DNA of 7,038 nucleotides, taken from NCBI GenBank assembly GCA_030428405.1, contig JAUIEH010000137.1:1-7038 (forward strand), in the 5' to 3' direction. Positions within the stretch are counted from its first letter, which is position 1, and each line of letters begins with the position of its first letter. This stretch comes from Alphaproteobacteria bacterium. Its GTDB lineage: Bacteria; Pseudomonadota; Alphaproteobacteria; Caulobacterales; Maricaulaceae. The notes under the pieces were generated by a model. The model was not told the origin of the DNA, did not search any database, and saw nothing but the letters and a program-made list of their open reading frames with translations. Position numbers and translations under genes: made by a program. Of this stretch, positions 1 through 5,469 are shown in pieces.

Positions 1-80
1 GCCGGCCGCGCCAGATCTATACCGGCGCGTCCAAACGCGACTATGTGCCCATTCACAAGCGTGAACTGAGCAACGCCTAA
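1..80 (+). CDS. gltA: Citrate synthase, C-terminal end (partial)
   Basis: This is the 3' end of a gene entering from the left edge; the reading frame is set by codons starting at base 3 and the stop TAA is at 78-80. The 25 visible residues begin RPRQIYTGASKRDYVPI and end in SNA. The RPRQ-(L/I)-YTG block followed by KRD is the characteristic C-terminus of the hexameric type of bacterial citrate synthase (E. coli GltA ends with RPRQLYTGYEKRD and a short basic tail). The enzyme condenses acetyl-CoA with oxaloacetate at the entry to the TCA cycle, in the cytoplasm. It is convergent with lpxB and separated from it by 73 bases holding a terminator hairpin. A gltA gene next to lpxB is a familiar arrangement in Alphaproteobacteria, which supports the call. 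Only the C-terminal tail is visible, so nothing can be said about the active site. Confidence 0.85.
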   Translation, partial: RPRQIYTGASKRDYVPIHKRELSNA

Positions 81-117
81 TCAGAATAAAGAATTAAATT
101 AGCATTTGTGCTGACGC

Positions 118-152
118 AAAAACGGCGGGGACTGACGGTCCCCGCCGTTTTT
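118..152. terminator. Bidirectional intrinsic terminator between gltA and lpxB
   Basis: A perfect 15-bp inverted repeat has arms at 118-132 and 138-152 around a 5-base loop (TGACG). The core of each arm is ten GC-rich pairs (CGGCGGGGAC and its complement). The outer five pairs are A-T, so each strand transcribes a stable GC stem followed by a run of U. The stem lies between the gltA stop (78-80) and the lpxB stop (154-156), so it can end both convergent transcripts. The T-run for the plus strand is 148-152. The A-run at 118-122 becomes the U-run for the minus-strand operon. Confidence 0.93.
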
Positions 153-153
153 G

Positions 154-1317
154 TTATCTCGCAGCGTTCAGTATGCCCAATATCGCATCAGCCGCCCTGC
201 CGCTCGCCGAGCCGCCGTCCCCGCGCATGGCGGCGATCGCGTCGGCCAAGGCCTGCTTGGTTTCTGCGTACAGCTTGTCGTCATCCAGCAAACGAGACAC
301 TGCGCCGGCGAGCGCCTCGCCGGTCGCCGCGCCTTGAACGAATTCAGGCAGGATGCGCGCGCCCGCCGCCATGTTGACCAGCGAAATATGAGGCGCGGTG
401 ACGAGCCGGTCTGCGATGAGATGGGTGATGGCGCCAAGCCTGTAGGCGACCACGGAGGGAACGCCCGCCAGTGCGAGCTGCGACACGACCGTGCCCGAAC
501 ATGCCAGGGCCACGTGACCGGCGGCGAAGGCGTCGTCGCGCTCGGCCTCATCGACCATGATGGCTTCCAGAAGACGCGGATCATCGACCGCTTGGGCGCG
601 CACTTGCGTGGCGACGGACTCCGCGAGAGGCGCCACGATAGCGATTTCCTGACCATGGCGCGCGCGCAAACGCATCATGGCGTCGGCGAAAGCAGGCGCG
701 AGCCGACGCGCTTCAGCGCCTCGGCTGCCGAACAGGATGAGCACGATACGGACATTCTCTGGAATTTCGTAGCGCGCGCACAGCCGGGCGGCGTCCCCGG
801 AAGGCTCCGCATCAAGACTGGGATGGCCGACAAAAGTCGCAGGCAGGCCCGCCGCTTCGAACATTGGCGGCTCGAAAGGCTGCAGCGTCAGGACATGATC
901 GACCGCGCGCGCGAGCGTCTTGGCGCGCCCCGGACGTGAAGCCCAGATCTGAGGGCCGACATATTTGATGAGCTTGAGATTTGGCGCGCGTTTGCGCAGG
1001 CGCTGGGCGACACGCAGCGTAAAGCCCCAGCTGTCGATCAACACGACCGCATCGGCGTTCGAATGGGCGCAGAGTTCGGCCGTTTCCTCGGCGCGCTTGA
1101 CGACGCGCGGATAGGCTTTGAGGCCTTCGATCAGACCCAATACCGCGAGCTCGTTGATATTGAACGGGCTGTCGACGCCATAAGCCGCCATACGCGGTCC
1201 GCCGACGCCGATGAAGTCGACCTGATCGCCCAGCCGCTCTCGCAAGGCTTCCGCCAACCCGGCGCCGAGCGCATCGCCGGACGGCTCAGCAGCGACGAGG
1301 CCGAGCGTCAGACTCAT
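154..1317 (-). CDS. lpxB: Lipid-A-disaccharide synthase LpxB
   Basis: A 387-residue GT-B glycosyltransferase (family GT19) that joins 2,3-diacylglucosamine-1-phosphate (lipid X) to UDP-2,3-diacylglucosamine, releasing UDP and forming the tetraacyl lipid A disaccharide at the inner face of the cytoplasmic membrane. Length is close to E. coli LpxB (382). Visible landmarks: AEPSGD at 10-15 (Glu11 matches E. coli Glu15), VGGPRM at 38-43, ELAVLG at 56-61, IDSWGF at 94-99 (Asp95 matches the essential Asp98), GPQIW at 121-125, VGHP at 163-166, GSRGAE at 197-202 (Arg199 matches Arg201), CSGT at 273-276 and SLVN at 312-315 (Asn315 matches Asn316). Several consensus positions differ: Gly98 for Asp, Phe196 before GSR for Pro, Gln280 for the Glu after SGT, and Val314 for Pro. 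The ATG at 1315-1317 overlaps the lpxI stop (ATGA), implying translational coupling; only a weak GGGA precedes it (1324-1327). It is the last gene of the operon. Confidence 0.97.
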   Translation of the reverse strand: MSLTLGLVAAEPSGDALGAGLAEALRERLGDQVDFIGVGGPRMAAYGVDSPFNINELAVLGLIEGLKAYPRVVKRAEETAELCAHSNADAVVLIDSWGFTLRVAQRLRKRAPNLKLIKYVGPQIWASRPGRAKTLARAVDHVLTLQPFEPPMFEAAGLPATFVGHPSLDAEPSGDAARLCARYEIPENVRIVLILFGSRGAEARRLAPAFADAMMRLRARHGQEIAIVAPLAESVATQVRAQAVDDPRLLEAIMVDEAERDDAFAAGHVALACSGTVVSQLALAGVPSVVAYRLGAITHLIADRLVTAPHISLVNMAAGARILPEFVQGAATGEALAGAVSRLLDDDKLYAETKQALADAIAAMRGDGGSASGRAADAILGILNAAR

Positions 1318-2294
1318 GGGTCATCCCGCACGGAAGAAGCATCGCGCGCGCTCTCGCCCGCGCCCGCGCTCTCGTCTCCCGAGCCATCTGAGCCAGGATA
1401 ATTCTCATGGTCCAGATAATCCGGATCGTCCGGCGCAACCCCGATGACGAACATGCCCGCATCATCCGCCGCAGCGATGACGGCCGCGCGGTCCAAAATC
1501 AACGCCTGTCCCGCCTCAATGGCGATGCCGGCAAGCCCCGCGCGCGCCGCGCCATTGACCGTGGAAACGCCGATGACAGGCAAATCGATGCGCCGGTCCT
1601 GGATCGGCTTGGGCGCTTTGACGAGCACGCCGCGGCGCGCCTGCGCATCACCGCGGATCTCCGGTGGCAGCTCGGCCGTGCGCGCGAGCATGGCGTCGGT
1701 GCCCTCCTGGCCTTCAACGGCGAGGACGAGCCCGTCGCACACAATGGCGCCCTGGCCGATATCGAAGCGCCCGATGGCGCGCGCGACCGCAAAGCCGCGC
1801 GCAATGTCGAAGCGATGCGCAGCATTCGGACTAATGGCGCCGATGACGCCGGCGGGCGCAGCCAGACCCGATACGACCTGTTCGGCGCTGACGACGCTGA
1901 AGCCCGCTTTTTCAAACGCGCCGACAATGACGCGCAACAAGGCGTCATCGCCGCGACGCGCCGCTGCAATCGCCTTTGGCAGGAGCTTGGCGCCGGCGAT
2001 ATCGGGGCGCAGCTGCGAAAAGTCAGGCCGCTTGACGATGCCGGCGAAAGTGACGGCGTCGCAATCCGCCTTTCGGAACAGATCGATCATTCTGCCGACT
2101 TGGGCGATGCCGATTTGCTCGCAATCGAAATCGGAAAATGTTTCTGCTTCAGCGAAGCCGGCGATCGCAATCACTTGCACGCTGCGGCCGTCGGCTGTCG
2201 CTGATTGCGCTATGCGCAGCGGCAAATCCCCGCCGCCCGCTATGAGGCCGAGCTTGCGCCAGCGTGGCTGCGCAGACAAAGGCGCTGTCGTCAC
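1314..2294 (-). CDS. lpxI: UDP-2,3-diacylglucosamine pyrophosphatase LpxI
   Basis: A 326-residue protein of the LpxI family (formerly DUF1009), which replaces LpxH in most Alphaproteobacteria and hydrolyses UDP-2,3-diacylglucosamine to lipid X and UMP on the cytoplasmic side of the inner membrane. The N-terminal domain opens with KLGLIAGGGDLPLRIA (14-29), the family signature; FAGIVKRPDF is at 83-92. The C-terminal catalytic domain carries VCDGLVLAVEGQEGTDAML (185-203) and KAPKPIQDRRIDLPVIG (226-242), the acidic segment where the family's catalytic Asp lies. Residues about 288-326 form an acidic Gly/Ser/Asp/Glu-rich tail beyond the usual end of the fold. The start is GTG at 2292-2294, preceded at 6 bases by a strong AAGGAG; no ATG occurs before the signature motif. 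It follows lpxA by 27 bases and overlaps lpxB by 4. The Gly of the common KPGQD motif is Ile here (KPIQD). Confidence 0.96.
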   Translation of the reverse strand: MTTAPLSAQPRWRKLGLIAGGGDLPLRIAQSATADGRSVQVIAIAGFAEAETFSDFDCEQIGIAQVGRMIDLFRKADCDAVTFAGIVKRPDFSQLRPDIAGAKLLPKAIAAARRGDDALLRVIVGAFEKAGFSVVSAEQVVSGLAAPAGVIGAISPNAAHRFDIARGFAVARAIGRFDIGQGAIVCDGLVLAVEGQEGTDAMLARTAELPPEIRGDAQARRGVLVKAPKPIQDRRIDLPVIGVSTVNGAARAGLAGIAIEAGQALILDRAAVIAAADDAGMFVIGVAPDDPDYLDHENYPGSDGSGDESAGAGESARDASSVRDDP

Positions 2295-2300
2295 ATCGCG

Positions 2301-2306
2301 CTCCTT
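2301..2306 (-). promoter_or_regulatory. Ribosome binding site of lpxI
   Basis: The minus strand reads AAGGAG, 6 bases before the GTG at 2294. It is the strongest Shine-Dalgarno match in the window and decides this non-ATG start for lpxI. Confidence 0.8.
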
Positions 2307-2321
2307 GCTCGGACGATGCGC

Positions 2322-3116
2322 CTAGACCAGCGTGCACAGGCCGCGCTTGGACGGCGCCTGGATGAACGACACGATTTCGCGGACTTCCGCACTTTCAGCA
2401 AAGGTCTGGCTCACCTCGGCGACGCGTTCCTTGAATGTGGCGTCCGCGCCGCGAAACATCAGATCGAACGCTGTCAGCATGTCGCGAATCTGCTCGGTTT
2501 GAAACTTCATTCGCTTCAGACCGACAATGTTGAGGCCCTCAAGCCGCGAGGGGCTGCCATTTACAATAGCATACGGAATAATATCGCGCGTCACAGGCAC
2601 GAGCCCGCCGATAAAGGCTTTGCGCCCGATGCGCGTGAACTGGTGCACGGCCGAGAGCCCGCCAATATAGACACCGTCTTCAATGATCGCGTGACCGCCA
2701 AGCGTCGCGCCGCGCGCCATGACACAGCCCTTGCCAAGTTCGCAATCATGACCGACATGGGCGGAATCCATGAACAGGCAGTCCGGGCCGATCCTGGTGA
2801 CGCCTTCATCGCGCGTCGAACCGCGATGCATCACGACATGTTCGCGAATGGTGCAGTTCTCGCCGATCTGGAGCGAAGTGTCGGCGTCCTGATAGTTCAC
2901 AATTTGCGGGGGTCCGCCCAAGACAGCATACGGATAGACCACGCTGCCCGCGCCGATCTTGGTCGCGCCGAGCACGGTGACGTTGTTCAAGAGCTCAGCG
3001 CGCTCGCCGATCTCAGCCTCGGCGGATATGCAGCAAAACGGTCCGATGCGCGCGCCCGCTCCGATCTGTGCGCCGTCTTCAATGATCGCGCTCGGATGGA
3101 TTTGGGTCTCGCTCAC
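2322..3116 (-). CDS. lpxA: UDP-N-acetylglucosamine acyltransferase LpxA
   Basis: A 264-residue left-handed beta-helix acyltransferase (E. coli LpxA has 262) that moves a 3-hydroxyacyl chain from acyl carrier protein to the 3-OH of UDP-GlcNAc, the first step of lipid A synthesis, as a cytoplasmic trimer. Hexapeptide repeats run from IHPSAII (6-12) through about residue 190, followed by a helical C-terminal domain beginning near NIVGLKR (196-202). His123 in AHVGHDC (119-125) matches the catalytic His125 of E. coli; His120, His142 and His158 (AVHQF) match the other conserved histidines. The position of E. coli Gly173, where a larger residue shortens the acyl pocket in Pseudomonas, is Gly171 here; the position of the E. 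coli ruler His191 is Pro189. The start chosen is GTG at 3114-3116, which overlaps the lpxD stop (GTGA) and gives the normal family N-terminus. The longer open frame to 3356 would overlap lpxD by 244 bases with Arg-rich nonsense. fabZ does not precede it. Confidence 0.96.
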   Translation of the reverse strand: MSETQIHPSAIIEDGAQIGAGARIGPFCCISAEAEIGERAELLNNVTVLGATKIGAGSVVYPYAVLGGPPQIVNYQDADTSLQIGENCTIREHVVMHRGSTRDEGVTRIGPDCLFMDSAHVGHDCELGKGCVMARGATLGGHAIIEDGVYIGGLSAVHQFTRIGRKAFIGGLVPVTRDIIPYAIVNGSPSRLEGLNIVGLKRMKFQTEQIRDMLTAFDLMFRGADATFKERVAEVSQTFAESAEVREIVSFIQAPSKRGLCTLV

Positions 3117-4150
3117 GAGCCCGGCTTTCCGCGGCGCTGTGATAGGCGCTGCAAGGCGGCGATTTCTCGGAAAAACGCCTTGATCGGGCGCGCGGGCGTG
3201 CCCGCCCAGGTCTCGCCGGCGGGGACGTCGCGCATCACCAAAGTGGCGCCGGCGAGCTTGGCGTCGTCGCCGACAGTGATGTGATCGGCGATGCCCACCG
3301 AGCCGCCGAGCACGACGCGCTTGCCAATGACGACGCTGCCGGAGATGCCGCAACACCCGGCGACGATGCTGCCCGAGCCGACCAGCACATTATGAGCGAT
3401 CTGAACGAGATTATCGATCTTGGCGCCGTCTTCGACGATCGTGTCGTCGAACATGCCGCGGTCGATCGTGGTGTTCGAGCCGACCAGAACGTCGCGCCCG
3501 ATTTGTACCCGGCCGATATGCGGCATCATCGCCGGCATGCCGTCTTCATAGCGCGCGCCGAAGCCGGTATCGCCGATGACGGCGCCGGCCTGGATCACAG
3601 AATTAGCGCCAACATCGCAGAACATCACGCTCGCCGATGCGCCCACACGCACATTTTCGCCGAGACTGACGCCGGGACCGATAGAAGCGCCTGGACCGAT
3701 GACGACATTGGCGCCGATCTGGGCGTGTTCGCCGACCGTCGCCGTAGCGGCGATGGACGCAGTCGCGTCAATCTCCGCATCAGGATGAATGCGCGCTTCG
3801 CCGTCAAATGCGATGCGCGGCTGGAACAGGGCCTCGACTGCGGTCGCGATTGCGCTTTGCACATTCTCGGTTACGAGCGGCGCCAGTCCCGCCTCAACAA
3901 CCGTGTCGACATTGTCCGCCGTCACGATGCAGGCCGCCCCCTTCGTCGTTTCGAAGCCGGCGAGATAGCGCTTGTCCTGATAGAAAGTGACCGATTTCGG
4001 CCCGGCCCGGCGCAATGACGTTGCGTCAATGATCGGCGCATCCGCGCGATCAGGCGCCGTCAGCTCGGCGCCGATCCGTTCAGCGAGTTCCGCCAAACGG
4101 ACCGGACCAAGCGCATCATAAAATCGCGCGTCGACTCTGCTTTCGGTCAA
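3113..4150 (-). CDS. lpxD: UDP-3-O-acylglucosamine N-acyltransferase LpxD
   Basis: A 345-residue trimeric acyltransferase (E. coli 341) that adds the N-linked 3-hydroxyacyl chain to UDP-3-O-acylglucosamine, the third step of lipid A synthesis. Residues 1-105 form the uridine-binding N-terminal domain, with ARFYDALGP (8-16) and the SVTFYQDKRY block (53-62). Residues about 112-318 are the hexapeptide beta-helix, including VIGDTGFGARYEDG (191-204) and IDNLVQIAHNVLVG (245-258); His253 matches the catalytic His239 of E. coli. AGTPARPIKAFFRE (316-329) leads into the C-terminal helix. The start is TTG at 4148-4150, the only start codon between the in-frame upstream stop (4169-4171, the stop of the preceding skp-like gene) and the conserved N-terminus. 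No clear Shine-Dalgarno precedes it, so it may rely on ribosomes finishing the gene 18 bases upstream. Its TGA overlaps the lpxA GTG. Confidence 0.96.
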   Translation of the reverse strand: MTESRVDARFYDALGPVRLAELAERIGAELTAPDRADAPIIDATSLRRAGPKSVTFYQDKRYLAGFETTKGAACIVTADNVDTVVEAGLAPLVTENVQSAIATAVEALFQPRIAFDGEARIHPDAEIDATASIAATATVGEHAQIGANVVIGPGASIGPGVSLGENVRVGASASVMFCDVGANSVIQAGAVIGDTGFGARYEDGMPAMMPHIGRVQIGRDVLVGSNTTIDRGMFDDTIVEDGAKIDNLVQIAHNVLVGSGSIVAGCCGISGSVVIGKRVVLGGSVGIADHITVGDDAKLAGATLVMRDVPAGETWAGTPARPIKAFFREIAALQRLSQRRGKPGS

Positions 4151-4168
4151 GCTGAGGCCGCCGTTCGA

Positions 4169-4762
4169 TTATTCTTCGGTCGCTTCTTCGACTTCCTCAA
4201 CCGGAATTCGAACGCGTTCCACTTCGACTTCAGAAAGCGCCTCATCGAGACGCTCAATCACCAGCTCGGTGATGTCGGCCGCATCGCCTGCGAAAATGAG
4301 CACTTCGCGCTCGACGAGCACGTCGATTTCGCGCTCTTCAACGATGGCGTTGAGCACTTCATCGAGCGCTTCGCGCACCGGCTGCATCGCCTGGACCCGC
4401 GTGGCGACGAGTTCGCGCGCAAGCACCTGTTCGGTGACGTTGAGCTGGAAGATCTCGCCCTGAAGCTCGCGGCCGCGCTCCATGATTTCCGGGCTTTCCT
4501 GCAAAGCCTCGGCCGTAAGCGAAGAGGTCTCCGCCTGGAATTCCTGCCAGCGCTCTTGCAGGGGCGTGCCCTGGTCGGAAATTTCAGACTCCATCTCGGC
4601 AGCGATTTCCTCGAGCCGGGTGCGGATATGTTGTCCGACTGCGGAGTTGTTGAGCACCGATTCAGAGTTCATCACCGCGACTTCATTCGCCGCGGCCGGC
4701 GCTGCAATCGCGAGCGCGAAAAGCGCGCCGGCGATCAGCGAGAAGCGTTTACGTTCCGCCAT
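4169..4762 (-). CDS. Skp/OmpH-family periplasmic chaperone, second copy
   Basis: A 197-residue secreted protein of the OmpH/Skp family, periplasmic holdases that keep unfolded outer-membrane proteins soluble on the way to the BAM complex. The N-terminus (AERKRF, then a hydrophobic stretch 8-21, then PAAA-NE) is a Sec signal peptide, probably cut near residue 25. The mature part has the family pattern: a short strand EVAVMNSESVL (27-37), two long helices of the tentacle (about 42-145), then a return segment IDVLVEREVLIFAGDAADIT closing the body domain. By my count it has about 43 acidic and 13 basic residues and no lysine after the signal peptide. The ATG at 4760-4762 has AGGAA 8 bases upstream (4771-4775); the longer open frame to 4876 is rejected because it would bury the signal peptide. 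It ends with a conserved extra tail (SEVEVERVRIPVEE). It is a paralogue of the gene immediately upstream. Confidence 0.88.
   Translation of the reverse strand: MAERKRFSLIAGALFALAIAAPAAANEVAVMNSESVLNNSAVGQHIRTRLEEIAAEMESEISDQGTPLQERWQEFQAETSSLTAEALQESPEIMERGRELQGEIFQLNVTEQVLARELVATRVQAMQPVREALDEVLNAIVEEREIDVLVEREVLIFAGDAADITELVIERLDEALSEVEVERVRIPVEEVEEATEE
4362..4420. repeat. Best-conserved DNA block shared by the two skp-like genes
   Basis: Bases 4362-4420 match 5038-5096 at a constant offset of 676 with about 5 mismatches in 59 bases; the first 20 bases of each are identical. The block encodes the ascending end of the second helix, including the ten-residue identity RELVATRVQA. It is the trace of the tandem duplication that made the two chaperone genes, and could support recombination between them. 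Confidence 0.75.
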
Positions 4763-4841
4763 GAATAGCGTTCCTGTGCTTTGCGTGACGGCGGCGCACC
4801 GACCCGGTCGGACCGGCGCAGCCGCGCGCGTCAACCGTCGC

Positions 4842-5441
4842 CTATTCGTCGCTGTCGTCGCCTTCGGATTCCTCAAGCGGAATGCGCACGCGCTCGACGT
4901 CCACTTCGGAGATCTCAGCGTCGAGCCGCTCGATCACCAGCGAGGTGATGTTGGCGTCGTCGGAGGCGAAAATGACCGAGCTGCGCTCGATCAAGATGTC
5001 GGCGCCGCGTTCTTCAACGATAGCTTCGAGCACGGTGTCGAGCGCTTCGCGCACCGGACGCAGCGCCTGGACGCGCGTGGCGACGAGTTCGCGGGCGAAG
5101 ATCTGCTCGCGCGCGCTCAGGCCCTGGATTTCCGTTTGAAGCTCGCGGCCCTCTTCGAGGATTTCCGGGGCTTCCTGGAGCTCTTCCGGCGTCATGTCCG
5201 CCGTACGCTCCTGCAGCGCCTGCCAGCGCTCCTGCAGAGGCGCGCCAAGCTCTTCAAGCTCGGTCTCCATCTCGCCGCCAATCGCTTCGAGACGCTCGCG
5301 GATATGCGTGCCGGCCGCGGAGTTCGCCAGAACTTCCTCGGAATTGAGGACCAGCACTTCGGTTGCAGTCGCCGGAGCCGTCATGCCGACAACGGCCAAA
5401 AGCGCGGCCGCGACGGTCAAGGCGCGGTTGCTTCCCACCAT
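4842..5441 (-). CDS. Skp/OmpH-family periplasmic chaperone, first copy
   Basis: A 199-residue secreted protein of the OmpH/Skp family, expected to bind unfolded outer-membrane proteins in the periplasm. Residues 1-27 look like a Sec signal peptide (NRALTVAAALLAVVG hydrophobic core, then TAPATA-TE). The mature region starts with EVLVLNSEEVL, continues as two long Glu/Gln/Arg-rich amphipathic helices suited to a Skp tentacle, and returns with ADILIERSSVIFASDDANIT into the body domain. A C-terminal tail (SEVDVERVRIPLEE, then an acidic end) goes beyond E. coli Skp. There is no lysine at all, and about 45 acidic against 15 arginine residues in the mature part. The start is ATG at 5439-5441 with AAGGG (5449-5453) 7 bases upstream; a TTG two codons earlier would sit too close to this site. 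It begins 28 bases after the bamA stop, the normal place for skp. It is about 64% identical to the next gene without gaps, counted by eye. Confidence 0.9.
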   Translation of the reverse strand: MVGSNRALTVAAALLAVVGMTAPATATEVLVLNSEEVLANSAAGTHIRERLEAIGGEMETELEELGAPLQERWQALQERTADMTPEELQEAPEILEEGRELQTEIQGLSAREQIFARELVATRVQALRPVREALDTVLEAIVEERGADILIERSSVIFASDDANITSLVIERLDAEISEVDVERVRIPLEESEGDDSDE

Positions 5442-5448
5442 GATCAAA

Positions 5449-5453
5449 CCCTT
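5449..5453 (-). promoter_or_regulatory. Ribosome binding site of the first skp-like gene
   Basis: The minus strand reads AAGGG, 7 bases before the ATG at 5441. It favours this ATG over the TTG at 5445-5447, which would be only 1 base from the site. It lies in the 28-base gap after bamA. Confidence 0.65.
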
Positions 5454-5469
5454 ATGGTTGAACGTTTAA

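Noticed and set aside
101..112. Small inverted repeat AGCA-TTTG-TGCT after gltA
   Set aside because: Four to six base pairs with a wobble in an AT-rich spacer; easily chance and dwarfed by the terminator next to it.
151..939. Plus-strand open frame (262 codons) antisense to lpxB
   Set aside because: It starts inside the terminator hairpin and lies antisense to lpxB with no motif.
1407..2204. Long plus-strand open frame (265 codons) antisense to lpxI
   Set aside because: It lies wholly inside the well-supported lpxI gene, has an Arg/Asp/Ala-rich composition typical of the complementary frame of GC-rich coding DNA, and shows no recognisable domain.
2205..3284. Long plus-strand open frame (359 codons) antisense to lpxA and its junctions
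   Set aside because: It spans the lpxI/lpxA/lpxD junctions on the opposite strand and is rich in His, Arg and Ala with no family pattern; it is a shadow of the hexapeptide-repeat genes.
2322..3356. Longer start for lpxA (344 residues)
   Set aside because: The first 80 residues are an Arg-rich out-of-frame reading of lpxD; GTG at 3116 matches the LpxA N-terminus and the GTGA junction.
3281..4018. Plus-strand open frame (245 codons) with regular Asp/Ala/His pattern
   Set aside because: The periodic look comes from reading the repeated hexapeptide codons of lpxD on the other strand, not from a repeat protein.
4799..4816. Overlapping small palindromes (CCGACC-C-GGTCGG and CCGGTC-G-GACCGG) in the 79-base gap between the skp-like genes
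   Set aside because: Loops of one base cannot form; allowing a normal loop leaves only 4-bp stems and no T-run follows, so there is no support for a terminator or a regulatory RNA element.
4169..4876. Longer start for the second skp-like gene (235 residues)
   Set aside because: The added 38 residues overlap the first copy's end, are Arg-rich and would place the signal peptide internally; ATG at 4762 has a Shine-Dalgarno and a proper signal peptide.
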